Assembly (NCBI RefSeq): GCF_001467895.1
Contig: NZ_LNYO01000024.1
Coordinates: forward strand, 421,102 to 485,101
Length of the DNA stretch: 64,000 nt
Direction: 5' to 3'
DNA from: Legionella nautarum
GTDB taxonomy: Bacteria > Pseudomonadota > Gammaproteobacteria > Legionellales > Legionellaceae
This document shows positions 1 to 7,516 of the stretch, in pieces; positions within the stretch are counted from its first letter, which is position 1; each line of letters starts with the position of its first letter. The translations under genes were made by a program, and so were the position numbers. The notes below the pieces were generated by a model, which was given only the letters and a program-made list of their open reading frames with translations, had not been told where the DNA came from and did not search any database.

Positions 1-357
1 GGGTTTGCTGGCAACTATTAAGATAGGCTTTAACCGTTAATATTTTTTCTCGTTCTTCTGATGATAATCCGTTTAGTAGTTTGAGGGTTGCAAATTTGAG
101 TGCATCCTGCCGAATGCCCGTTTCAGAGGTACCTAATTCATTTCTTGCCATTTTTTTTAATGTTGAATCGGTCACGATTTGAAAAGCAAGTTTGCTGGCA
201 ACTGCTGTTTTTCCGAGCCCTTTTGCAGCAGCGTATTGCTTGATTAGGGCTTGCTTTTGCCAAACTTCTTGCTCTAAAAGTTCTTTTTGCTCTAATAGGC
301 ATAATGCTCCGGAACTTGCGCTGTGACGCAAAAACGATAAAGATATTGGATTGATAT
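1..357 (-). pseudogene. Fragment of an unrecognised gene, cut by an inverted-repeat element
   Basis: On the minus strand one frame stays open from a TAA just above 357 to the left edge, over 110 sense codons. Its helical, charged sequence (LLEQKELLEQEVWQKQALIK, later AAAKGLGKTAVASKLAFQ) looks like real protein. No ATG occurs near its upstream end, and the frame runs into the terminal inverted repeat at 302-334, so the 5' part appears lost. The C-terminal end lies outside the window. I do not recognise the family. Confidence 0.35.
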
Positions 358-513
358 TGCCTTAATAAACTACATATAACTCGATGAGGCTTATTGAGGC
401 CATTTTTAGGCAAAGCAAAATGCTAAACTCCCTGCACTAATTGACTTAATAAATATCACTAGCAATAAATTTGTGCTACATTTTTGCGTCACAGCGCAAG
501 TTCCGGAGCATTA
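302..513. mobile_element. 212-bp element with 33-bp perfect terminal inverted repeats (MITE-like)
   Basis: Positions 302-334 and 481-513 are exact reverse complements over 33 bases (outer end TAATGCTCCGGAAC). They flank about 146 AT-rich bases with no convincing coding frame. This is the architecture of a small non-autonomous transposable element or of an IS remnant reduced to its ends. I could not find a clean target-site duplication. It borders the gene fragment at 1-357. Confidence 0.55.
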
Positions 514-523
514 GGCCTCGAAG

Positions 524-632
524 GGGCGCTTTCACACTTCGAGACAGCGCTGCGCGCTTCCTCAGTGTGAACGGTATAAACAAGCCGAGCAATGAACTAA
601 ACAGTCTGTTTAATTTCGTGGAGATACCTCGG
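524..632 (+). repeat. Direct repeat, copy 1
   Basis: About 110 bases from GGGCGCTTTCACACTTCGAG to the GAGATACCTCGG stretch recur, with roughly ten differences, at 747-857. The repeat abuts the inverted-repeat element. It shows no sustained codon structure, so it is best read as an intergenic repeat family. Confidence 0.75.
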
Positions 633-654
633 GCTGAGGTATCCTCGACGAAAT
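613..654. repeat. Long imperfect hairpin
   Basis: The arm ATTTCGTGGAGATACCTC pairs almost completely with GAGGTATCCTCGACGAAAT across a short GGGCT loop. It overlaps the end of repeat copy 1. No T-run follows, so it is not an obvious intrinsic terminator. Confidence 0.6.
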
Positions 655-746
655 GAGGATCTAAGGAATTTGTATTCATTTTATCCGTTCAGCCTGAGGA
701 GCACACATGGCGTGCGTCTCGAAGGCTTGTCCTGAGGCTCTCGAAA

Positions 747-857
747 GGGCGCTTTTGCACTTCGAGACAGCGCGCTGCACGCTTCCTCAGTGCGAACGGG
801 ATAAACAAGACGAGCAATGAACTAAACAGTCTATTTAATTTCGTGGAGATAACTCGG
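747..857 (+). repeat. Direct repeat, copy 2
   Basis: This is the second copy of the ~110-base unit at 524-632, starting GGGCGCTTTTGCACTTCGAG and ending GAGATAACTCGG. It sits immediately downstream of the brnQ stop codon (brnQ runs on the minus strand). Confidence 0.75.
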
Positions 858-886
858 AGCCCGGACAAATTATAATGTGCAATCCT

Positions 887-2029
887 TTAATGAATAGCCA
901 TCGGAACACACATAAAAAGGGTCATCATATAAAATATCGTTTTCTTTAAAAAATCCCCTTCTTTGAGCACAATTGCCAGCATAGTTAGTGCGATAACCCC
1001 AGGATAAGTTAACTCTAAAATAGGAGCAAGGAAGGCTGCAATTCCTCTAAAATCAAGGAGCGAAATAACAAAAGAAACGCCGGTCGTTATAAGAAGAAGA
1101 ATATAAAATTTATCCTCTTTTAGTTTGAACAGAGAGCAAAGATAGCGAGCATATAAGTTATTCAAGGCAACTGCAGTTGTTAGACAAGAAAAAAACATAG
1201 CAACGCCGATGAATAAAGTGGCATAAGTACCCATGGCCTGTGAGGCAATACTGGGTAACATCAATTCAGGGGAGGTATTTTTTAGGAGTGAGGTGTAATG
1301 TGAGCCTAAAAAAACAAAACCAAAATAAATTAAAGCAAGCAGTGAGGCGCCCAAAATACTTGGTTTAATTGCAAACAAAAGAATTTCTCGATTACTTGCC
1401 TTCGGCAGTTGTTGCTGGATTTGCGTAAAAATGAGTGCTGAAAAGAAAAAAGCAGCAAATAAATCCATCGTTTGATAACCGGTAGTAAATCCATTCAGAA
1501 ATGCCGTATTCGCTAAGATCTGGTTTTCGGGGCTAGGTGCTTTCATTGCAGCAATAACAATCATGACAATTAGGGTAATGAGTAAGATGGGGCTCATCCA
1601 TTTTCCCAAAATTTTGATCATCATCTTATCATTGAGGCAAAAGAAAAAGGTGATAAAACAGAACAAAAGGCTAAAGGGCATTAAATGTATCTGTGGCACA
1701 ATATAACTTAAACTACCGTAAGCTACAGTAATGCAGCGGGGAACGACCCCAAAGGAGCCAAGCAGGGAAAGCATGATTAGAGGCAAAACTATCCCTGCTA
1801 ACTTTCCGGCACTGCCAAAGAAAGCATGGTAATTTCCCTGATAAAGTTTGATAACAAAAAGGCCCATAAGGGGGAGTAAGATACCTGTTAAGAGAAGACC
1901 AACGAAGCCCATAACCCAGCTATCACCGGCTGCAAAGCCAATTTGTAATGGAAAAACTAGATTGCCAGAGCCAAAAAACATGGCGAAGATTGCGAAGCCG
2001 TAGATCAAAATCGATTTGTATTGTTGCAT
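887..2029 (-). CDS. brnQ: Branched-chain amino acid transporter, LIVCS family (BrnQ)
   Basis: A 380-aa polytopic inner-membrane protein that probably imports leucine, isoleucine and valine with a cation. The N-terminus IYGFAIFAMFFGSGNLVFPL is the characteristic first segment of the LIVCS family, and about 11-12 hydrophobic segments follow. It is somewhat shorter than the usual ~430 aa, mainly at the C-terminus, which ends at the repeat region. Upstream on the same strand lie a strong promoter, an operator-like dyad and a valine-rich leader peptide (2091-2192). Together they suggest control by branched-chain amino acid supply. The family call is firm; the exact substrate is inferred. Confidence 0.9.
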   Translation of the reverse strand: MQQYKSILIYGFAIFAMFFGSGNLVFPLQIGFAAGDSWVMGFVGLLLTGILLPLMGLFVIKLYQGNYHAFFGSAGKLAGIVLPLIMLSLLGSFGVVPRCITVAYGSLSYIVPQIHLMPFSLLFCFITFFFCLNDKMMIKILGKWMSPILLITLIVMIVIAAMKAPSPENQILANTAFLNGFTTGYQTMDLFAAFFFSALIFTQIQQQLPKASNREILLFAIKPSILGASLLALIYFGFVFLGSHYTSLLKNTSPELMLPSIASQAMGTYATLFIGVAMFFSCLTTAVALNNLYARYLCSLFKLKEDKFYILLLITTGVSFVISLLDFRGIAAFLAPILELTYPGVIALTMLAIVLKEGDFLKKTIFYMMTLFMCVPMAIH

Positions 2030-2090
2030 GTCCTGTTTCCCAATTTTTTGTTTGGTTAGGTGGTAAAAGCGAATTGTGAAAGGAGATTAG

Positions 2091-2192
2091 TTAGATGGCC
2101 GCGGGGGCCACAACAACGACGACAACAGCGAGAGTACTTACCTCGGTTGGAATAACTGAAAAAGTGGGTTGTATCAGTAATAAATCATTCAT
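2091..2192 (-). CDS. Valine-rich leader peptide upstream of brnQ (33 aa)
   Basis: Reading the minus strand, ATG at 2192 opens a 33-codon frame that ends in TAA at 2091. It begins MNDLLLIQPTF and contains LAVVVVVVAPAAI near its end, so six consecutive valine codons and a total of eight Val, five Leu and three Ile-type codons. This matches the logic of attenuator leader peptides such as E. coli IvbL (ilvBN leader). It lies 61 bases before the brnQ start. The valine codons overlap a TGGCC/GGCCA hairpin (2096-2110). I see no T-run terminator between leader and brnQ, so the mechanism may be translational or Rho-dependent. Confidence 0.7.
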   Translation of the reverse strand: MNDLLLIQPTFSVIPTEVSTLAVVVVVVAPAAI

Positions 2193-2233
2193 CTTTGTTA
2201 ACTTATTGCACAAATAAATTGCAGGCAAACTCC

Positions 2234-2262
2234 TTTATACACAATTTGCGTGCAAATTGCAA
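2234..2262 (-). promoter_or_regulatory. brnQ leader promoter with internal dyad operator
   Basis: On the minus strand a -35 TTGCAA (2262-2257), a 17-base spacer and a -10 TATAAA (2239-2234) form a good sigma-70 promoter. Transcription would start near 2227. The spacer holds a perfect 8-bp dyad, CAATTTGC-GT-GCAAATTG (2242-2259), a likely repressor or Lrp-type binding site. Transcription from here would include the leader peptide and then brnQ. Confidence 0.65.
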
Positions 2263-2472
2263 GTTTTATGAGGTCGCTACAGGAGGCGGGGAGCAAAAGT
2301 TATGCTTCTTGTAAATACGACGTCAACGGATCGTATGCCGGAGGTGCAAAAACCTGCCCCACATGATAACTGTATTATAAAAATGATTGTTATTTGCAAA
2401 AAATGAATTAAAATTGCCTGCTTGTGCAGGCCTAAAATATGCAGTTGTAATAATTTTGAGCGAGTGTCCATA

Positions 2473-2988
2473 ATGCCTAAAGATAAGAGAAAGGTCGGTT
2501 TTTTTGGCGAGAAAAGCGCCCGACCTAGTCAGAAAAAGCCAGTAGCTCCTAAAATTTCTAAAAAATCTAAAAATTCTGGTCAATTAAAGAAAGTCGAACC
2601 TCAAGCTTTTAATGACTATCTTCATGACGCGATTAGGGAGGCTACACGCATTCGCAAAATTTCGAGCCGCCAGCAGCGTTATAGTGGTGCTCAATTTGAA
2701 GTGGCTCTCATCGGTTTTGCTGATATCAAAACATTAAAAACCGTGATGGATAAAGATATTTACGTTAATTTTGATGAAGCTAATATTGAAAGAGACTGGA
2801 CAGTCGGGTTTGATTGGCTTGATTTAGCCGTTAGCTATCACGATCCTGATGCTATTGAATATTTTCAAACACGCTTGGAAGAAGTTATTTTTCGTACTGC
2901 TTATGAGAACTATAAAAGGGAGTTTCGTCCTGATTGTTCACTGATTAACTATGAACAAAACACCACAATGAGTTTCTCGGTTAAGTAG
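2473..2988 (+). CDS. Conserved-type hypothetical protein, 171 aa
   Basis: I do not recognise this family. The frame is also open from a TTG at 2422, but ATG 2473 (MPKDKRKVGFFGEK) is the better start. The first ~45 residues are Lys/Ser/Pro-rich and probably disordered (KKPVAPKISKKSKNSGQLKK). The remainder is a soluble mixed fold with several aromatic/acidic stretches (DIYVNFDEANIERDWTVGFD, DAIEYFQTRLEEVIF). There is no signal peptide or membrane segment. It ends close to, and converges with, the regulator gene at 2981. Confidence 0.65.
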   Translation: MPKDKRKVGFFGEKSARPSQKKPVAPKISKKSKNSGQLKKVEPQAFNDYLHDAIREATRIRKISSRQQRYSGAQFEVALIGFADIKTLKTVMDKDIYVNFDEANIERDWTVGFDWLDLAVSYHDPDAIEYFQTRLEEVIFRTAYENYKREFRPDCSLINYEQNTTMSFSVK

Positions 2989-3541
2989 GATAATGAATAA
3001 TATTATGGAAAACAGCGCTGACAGAGCCTTTATTGCGATAGCCGTGTGCTTGGTTAGCAGTAAAACGTAGGGCATCGCCTTGTTGTAAAGTTTGCCAAAT
3101 ATTATTCAACAATACTTCTATCTCTCCACTCACAACAATAACATGTTCAACTACCCCAGGTTCGTGGGCTGTTGATAAATGCTCAGAGCCGGGCGGTAAT
3201 TCAATCGAAAAAAGCTCGAAGTGCAATTGTTGATCAAAAGGGAAAAGCGTTGTAATGTAAATTTTTTCATTCATATGGCTGAGACGTTGAGTTTGGACCG
3301 AGCGATAAATCATGCCTTCGGATTCAGTAGGAAAGTCCTCGATAAAAGAAGAAAATGAGGTTTGAAAACCACTGGCAATTTTCCAAAGTGTGGCTACTGT
3401 GGGACTGGATTCTCCGCGCTCAATTTGACCTAGCATCGCTTTGCTGACACCCGTTTCCTGCGCTGCTCTATCCAAACTCCAGCCCTGTTGTTGGCGTAAT
3501 TTTTTTAAGGTTTCGGCAATATGTTGGGAAATAGTTTTCAA
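2981..3541 (-). CDS. XRE-family regulator with C-terminal cupin sensor domain
   Basis: A 186-aa protein with an N-terminal helix-turn-helix (about residues 8-62: LKKLRQQQGWSLDRAAQETGVSKAMLGQIERGESSPTVATLWK, read in segments) and a C-terminal cupin barrel (about 105-180, HEPGVVEHVIVVSGEIEVL). This is the HTH-cupin layout of small-molecule-responsive repressors. The start is a TTG at 3541 with GGAG five bases upstream. It is divergent from the benE-type transporter, and the shared gap carries two copies of an operator. It is therefore likely to repress both itself and the transporter. The ligand is unknown. Confidence 0.88.
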   Translation of the reverse strand: MKTISQHIAETLKKLRQQQGWSLDRAAQETGVSKAMLGQIERGESSPTVATLWKIASGFQTSFSSFIEDFPTESEGMIYRSVQTQRLSHMNEKIYITTLFPFDQQLHFELFSIELPPGSEHLSTAHEPGVVEHVIVVSGEIEVLLNNIWQTLQQGDALRFTANQAHGYRNKGSVSAVFHNIIHYPT

Positions 3542-3560
3542 AATAACTCCAAAAGAGTAT

Positions 3561-3613
3561 GTGCGTTATAGCGCACAATCCTGTGTTAAGATATAATGTG
3601 CGTTATAGCGTAC
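3561..3613. promoter_or_regulatory. Twin operators and benE promoter
   Basis: The 16-base near-palindrome GTGCGTTATAGCGCAC (3561-3576) recurs as GTGCGTTATAGCGTAC (3598-3613), 37 bases apart. A perfect -10, TATAAT (3592-3597, plus strand), lies directly before the second copy, which would cover the transcription start. This fits repression by the adjacent HTH-cupin protein. Confidence 0.7.
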
Positions 3614-3638
3614 AATTTTTCCACTTGGGAAGACCATT

Positions 3639-4823
3639 ATGTTCAATAAGTTCATTTTTGCCAATCTAACTGCAGGATTTGTGACGGTCATGGTTGGTTT
3701 TACTAGCTCCGTAGTAATTATTTTTCAAGCAGCTGCTGCAGCCGGCGCCAGTTCTGCAGAAGTGAGTTCTTGGTTGCTTGCTCTCGGATTAGGCATGGGA
3801 ATAACGAGCATTGGACTCTCTCTTTTTTATCGCGTCCCCATTTTAACCGCGTGGTCAACGCCGGGGGCTGCGCTATTGACTACTAGCTTGACAGGCGTGT
3901 CGATGCCTGAAGTGATAGGAGCCTTTATTTTTTCAGCCTTACTTATAGTTATATCGGGATTAACCGGATGGTTTGAAAAGCTAATGACTCGCATCCCCCG
4001 CACATTAACTTCGGCAATGCTTGCTGGTATCTTATTACAGTTCGGGATGAATCTATTTGTAGCAATGGAGCATCAATTTCTCTTAGTGATTGCCATGTTC
4101 GTCAGTTATTTAGTGGGCAAGCACTTATTTCCACGTTATGTCATTATTTTTTCTCTGCTAATAGGTATTGCCATTGCCAGCTATGCAGGTTTATTTAATT
4201 TAGCAAATTTTCATGTTGCTCTATCAACACCTCAATTCGTTAGACCCGAATTTTCTTGGCAAGCACTGATGAGTATTGGTATTCCTTTATTTATAGTCAC
4301 CATGACTTCGCAAAATATTCCTGGCGTCGCGGCCTTACATGCCTCAGGCTATAATCCACCCATTTCACCGTTAATCAGTTGGACAGGGCTTGCTAATTTA
4401 ATCCTTGCCCCCTTTGGTGGGTATGCGCTTAATTTAGCCGCTATTACAGCGGCAATTTGTATGGGTAAAGAAGCCGATCCCGATCCTCAACTACGTTATC
4501 GTGCAGCGGTCTGGGCCGGCGTCTTTTATCTAATCACTGCTATCTTCGGGGCGACGGTCGTTGCTCTATTTGCTGCTTTTCCCAAAGAATTAGTGTTAGC
4601 CATCGCGGGCTTGGCCTTGTTAAATGCAATTGGTGGAAGTTTAAAGTTAGCAGTTGATGATGACTCTCAACGAGAGTCAGCACTCATTACTTTTCTGGTA
4701 TCCGCTTCAGGCATCACTTTATTTGGTATCGGTGCTGCATTTTGGGGGCTAATAGCCGGTACTTTAGGCTATTTTATCAATTCGACTATACTTTCTGCTA
4801 AGCGAGATTTAGCTAAAATTTGA
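3639..4823 (+). CDS. BenE-family (benzoate/H+ symporter type) transporter
   Basis: A 394-aa inner-membrane protein with about 12 hydrophobic segments and the typical BenE pattern (FANLTAGFVTVMVGFTSSV at the N-terminus; LTAWSTPGAALL; PLFIVTMTSQNIPGVAAL). ATG 3639 follows GGGAAG. BenE proteins are annotated as benzoate/proton symporters, but no aromatic catabolism genes are nearby, so the substrate here is uncertain. Its divergent HTH-cupin partner and twin operators point to substrate-induced expression. Length matches the family. Confidence 0.85.
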   Translation: MFNKFIFANLTAGFVTVMVGFTSSVVIIFQAAAAAGASSAEVSSWLLALGLGMGITSIGLSLFYRVPILTAWSTPGAALLTTSLTGVSMPEVIGAFIFSALLIVISGLTGWFEKLMTRIPRTLTSAMLAGILLQFGMNLFVAMEHQFLLVIAMFVSYLVGKHLFPRYVIIFSLLIGIAIASYAGLFNLANFHVALSTPQFVRPEFSWQALMSIGIPLFIVTMTSQNIPGVAALHASGYNPPISPLISWTGLANLILAPFGGYALNLAAITAAICMGKEADPDPQLRYRAAVWAGVFYLITAIFGATVVALFAAFPKELVLAIAGLALLNAIGGSLKLAVDDDSQRESALITFLVSASGITLFGIGAAFWGLIAGTLGYFINSTILSAKRDLAKI

Positions 4824-4840
4824 GTTGCTATGCTTTGTTA

Positions 4841-4858
4841 TCCCTGCTTTCGCAGGGA
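4841..4858. terminator. Hairpin after the BenE gene (REP-like)
   Basis: A 7-bp stem, TCCCTGC/GCAGGGA with a TTTC loop, lies between the transporter and the next gene and is nested in a weaker TGAGTT...AACTCA outer pairing. A related hairpin occurs at 10512-10542. There is no long T-run, so termination is plausible rather than certain. Confidence 0.45.
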
Positions 4859-4908
4859 CGATAATCAAATCGTGAGATAACTCATAGCCCTGATAGGAAT
4901 TTTATAAG

Positions 4909-5919
4909 ATGAATAGCAAACTTCGTTTTTGCTTAGATCAATTACAATCACCGACGCATTATAATTTGCATCGTTATTTGCAAGAGAGGGGTTGGCAGAG
5001 CTGTTCTTCTCCGAAACAAGTTAATTTTAGTGACATTAATCTGCAGTTTGATGCACAAGCAGCGGAGTCACTTGAGTTTAAACATTTATTGGCTAAGCTT
5101 GTTGCACAATATTGCCCGGAAGTGATGCCAATAACCTATTGTATTAATGATGAAAACTGGCCAGTTATTTTAAATAAAATTGCCAATAAATATTATTTAC
5201 TCAATGGCCAATTCACTAACCAAATGGATGGTTTAGTTTGGATTTTAAAACCAGCTCTTCTTAATAATGGAAAAGAAATTAAAATTTTTCAGCAATTAAG
5301 TGAGTTGGAGCAGCATTATTTGAGTGGTAAACGCTTAGGTGGTGAGCATGTTTTGCAGCAGTATATTAGCAATCCTCATCTATTAAGGGATGAACGCAAA
5401 TACAGTATTCGCATGTTTGTTGTTATCAGCAATTATGCCGGCGCTTATTTGTACCCACAGGGTTATTTTAATGTGGCCATGCATCGCTTCACGCCAAAGG
5501 ATTTTTCCGATTTGCGACCCCATTTAACGAATGAGCATTTAGAAGAGGATGAGTCTAATGTGATTCAAATCCCTTCACAACGTTTTGAGTTATTCGCAAG
5601 CTTGTACCCACAAATTAAAGCTCAGATCTCCTCCGTTATTAAGGGATTGGAGCAATTATTTCCCCAAGCTTTTGTCTGCCATAAACGTCGTCATTTAGCG
5701 ATTTATGGCTTTGATTTTCTGATAGATAATCAAGGCCATTTATGGCTTTTAGAAGCAAATCATGGTCCCTGTTTTCCAATCTCAGATGGGCACCCTTTGC
5801 AAAGCCATCTCTATTATGATTTTTGGCAGCACTTTATAGCTAGTTTTGTAGAGCCCATTGGCTTAGAAAAACCTTGCAATCAAATTCGCTATTCTTTATT
5901 TGAGCCCATTGAGATTTAA
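4909..5919 (+). CDS. Tubulin-tyrosine-ligase-like (ATP-grasp) protein
   Basis: A 336-aa soluble protein with the ATP-grasp landmarks of the TTL family: WILKPALLNNGKEIKIF (111-127, nucleotide-binding lysine), a middle strand pair around DERKYSIRMFVVIS (161-174), and near the end IYGFDFLIDNQGHLWLLEAN followed by HGP, which supplies the metal-binding Glu/Asn. In eukaryotes this family ligates amino acids to tubulin. Bacterial members are scattered and of unknown substrate. In an intracellular pathogen it could be a translocated protein or a peptide ligase. No signal peptide is present. The next genes encode small secreted proteins and do not clarify its role. Confidence 0.75.
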   Translation: MNSKLRFCLDQLQSPTHYNLHRYLQERGWQSCSSPKQVNFSDINLQFDAQAAESLEFKHLLAKLVAQYCPEVMPITYCINDENWPVILNKIANKYYLLNGQFTNQMDGLVWILKPALLNNGKEIKIFQQLSELEQHYLSGKRLGGEHVLQQYISNPHLLRDERKYSIRMFVVISNYAGAYLYPQGYFNVAMHRFTPKDFSDLRPHLTNEHLEEDESNVIQIPSQRFELFASLYPQIKAQISSVIKGLEQLFPQAFVCHKRRHLAIYGFDFLIDNQGHLWLLEANHGPCFPISDGHPLQSHLYYDFWQHFIASFVEPIGLEKPCNQIRYSLFEPIEI

Positions 5920-5984
5920 CCGCAAAAGTTAAGTTTTAGACTAGGCTATAAGTATATCCATTCGATAAATTATAAGGATTTGAA

Positions 5985-6338
5985 ATGAAAATAATAATCA
6001 TTGGATTACTGAGTTCACTTATTTGTGGAACAGCAGCAGCCCGAACCTTAGACACAGCCCATTTTCGAGTGGTGGTTAATTGCTTGGACTCTAAGTCTGA
6101 AGCGGGTTGTGAACGGGTTAGTTATGTGGGCACTAATAAAGAAAAAAAGGTAACTATTCATTTAATTGGCAGGCGGCTCATGCAAATGTGTGCCGATAAA
6201 GTAACCCCCTGCCATTCTCTTGGTTATGAATTCAGCAATGGCAATACCACCTATTTTATCTCTGAAGATGGCCATCTTAAAGTGACGGATGGCTCTAAAG
6301 TCCTAGTCGATGAGGTTGGGGAATGGACTTATGAATGA
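5985..6338 (+). CDS. Small secreted hypothetical protein
   Basis: A 117-aa product with a clear Sec signal peptide (MKIIIIGLLSSLICGTAAA, cleavage after AAA near residue 19). The mature part of ~98 residues contains four cysteines (in NCLDSKSEAGC and MCADKVTPC), compatible with two disulfides in the periplasm or outside the cell. A good AAGGA ribosome site precedes the start. I do not recognise the family. Confidence 0.65.
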   Translation: MKIIIIGLLSSLICGTAAARTLDTAHFRVVVNCLDSKSEAGCERVSYVGTNKEKKVTIHLIGRRLMQMCADKVTPCHSLGYEFSNGNTTYFISEDGHLKVTDGSKVLVDEVGEWTYE

Positions 6339-6460
6339 TTTCAATCAGTTAGGATCAACAAATTCATTATTCGTTGAAATATGGGTCTAAGTTCTTACCT
6401 ACATTTAGTAAAAAAGAAACTAAACTTAGTATAGGGAAACAAGTCTTCAGGAAGGTTGGT

Positions 6461-6748
6461 ATGAACAGGTTATTTTATGGTGTATTAATAGCCCTAGTAA
6501 CAGCGGTTATCGTTTTTTTTGCACCGGCTGCCAATGCAGATGCATCCCAAGTGACTTTACCGGGTAGCGCCCCTCTTAGTGGTTCACCTCAACAGAAAAA
6601 TGCAGTTCACTACAATGTGAATGATAGCGGGGTACATTATTATCATCCCGGCTCAGTCGGACCCAATACTGTACCGAATAATGTAAATAGTAATGGCACT
6701 GTCTATACGACACCTGGGATCTTAAATGGAACTGATAATAGTAAGTGA
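6461..6748 (+). CDS. Small exported Asn/Gly/Ser/Pro-rich protein
   Basis: The frame is open from a TTG at 6374, but ATG 6461 has AGGAAGG at the right distance and immediately starts a signal peptide (MNRLFYGVLIALVTAVIVFF...ANADA). The mature ~65 residues are low-complexity and rich in Asn, Gly, Ser, Pro and His (HYNVNDSGVHYYHPGSVGP). The function is unknown. It could be an envelope or secreted structural peptide. Confidence 0.6.
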   Translation: MNRLFYGVLIALVTAVIVFFAPAANADASQVTLPGSAPLSGSPQQKNAVHYNVNDSGVHYYHPGSVGPNTVPNNVNSNGTVYTTPGILNGTDNSK

Positions 6749-6876
6749 TGGGTATGGAAAATTTTTTCTAGCTGCGATCCTCAGCAGGCCGCCCTTTAAT
6801 CGTTGGAAAAATATCGGCCCAATGCTGGTATGCAGTTTGCTACACTAAACTTAAGTAGTACAGGCAGAGAGGTATT

Positions 6877-7371
6877 ATGGGAAAATTAATTTTACATCCC
6901 ACTGAGATGAGCCAATGGCATGCATTGGTGAATGAAGCACAGGCTTCAACTCATTTACTGCTTAATGAAAACACAGAAAGTTATCTGGTTTTTCTGCTGA
7001 TGCGTTTTTCTCAAGGTAGTGAATTAATTGAATCAGTTGTCGCCCTCGATTTTCTTGAATCACTACAAACCACAAGGCATCGGCAGGTTGAAGTGCTACG
7101 TGAAGTGGGTGATAAAAGCTTGCTTTTCTGCGGTCTTTTCCCAGGTATGGCCAAAAAGCGCAATGTCAGTCTGAGTTATTTTGCTGATATGGGGCAAGCA
7201 GCTTATTTAACTGTTGGGGAATTATACGAAGGCCAGGCAGGGTTATATTTTCAATTAAGTAAACAATTTTTAACAATGCAACAAGTACTACGAGCAATGC
7301 GTAATGAGTTTTTTCAATTTTCAGCTGCGGACAGTGTGATTATTTCTCCGCCAGATCTTCCCCTACAGTAG
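6877..7371 (+). CDS. Uncharacterised soluble protein, 164 aa
   Basis: ATG 6877 has an AGAGG ribosome site. The protein has no signal peptide or membrane segment and alternates hydrophobic strands and helices (LVFLLMRFSQGSELIESVV, LLFCGLFPGMAKKR). It converges with hslO across a short gap. I recognise no catalytic motif. Confidence 0.65.
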   Translation: MGKLILHPTEMSQWHALVNEAQASTHLLLNENTESYLVFLLMRFSQGSELIESVVALDFLESLQTTRHRQVEVLREVGDKSLLFCGLFPGMAKKRNVSLSYFADMGQAAYLTVGELYEGQAGLYFQLSKQFLTMQQVLRAMRNEFFQFSAADSVIISPPDLPLQ

Positions 7372-7516
7372 TTTATCTACTAGTCTAAATCGAGATACTC
7401 CCCGCCAACCACTGATTTTAACCAGCGATAAGCGGAGAGTTTTCCAGAGAAAGATCTCCCTGTCTTTGCAGACAGAACAACAAATCCACGAAGGCCGAAC
7501 TGCCTTTATAAGAGAC

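Noticed and set aside
3-202. 14-base direct repeat GTTTGCTGGCAACT at 3-16 and 189-202
   Set aside because: It is short, lies in different reading frames of the same fragment and has no other structure.
138-413. 91-codon minus-strand frame
   Set aside because: It overlaps the inverted-repeat element and a different frame with more protein-like sequence; amino-acid composition is arginine/serine-heavy as expected for a shadow frame.
471-679. Two opposite short frames in the repeat region
   Set aside because: They are created by the palindromic repeats, have no ribosome site and recur with the repeat.
2376-2394. Fur-like sequence upstream of the 171-aa gene
   Set aside because: Only about 12 of 19 bases match the Fur consensus, not better than expected in AT-rich DNA.
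2277-2583. Minus-strand frames opposite the 171-aa protein start
   Set aside because: Composition and overlap with the better-supported plus-strand gene indicate shadows.
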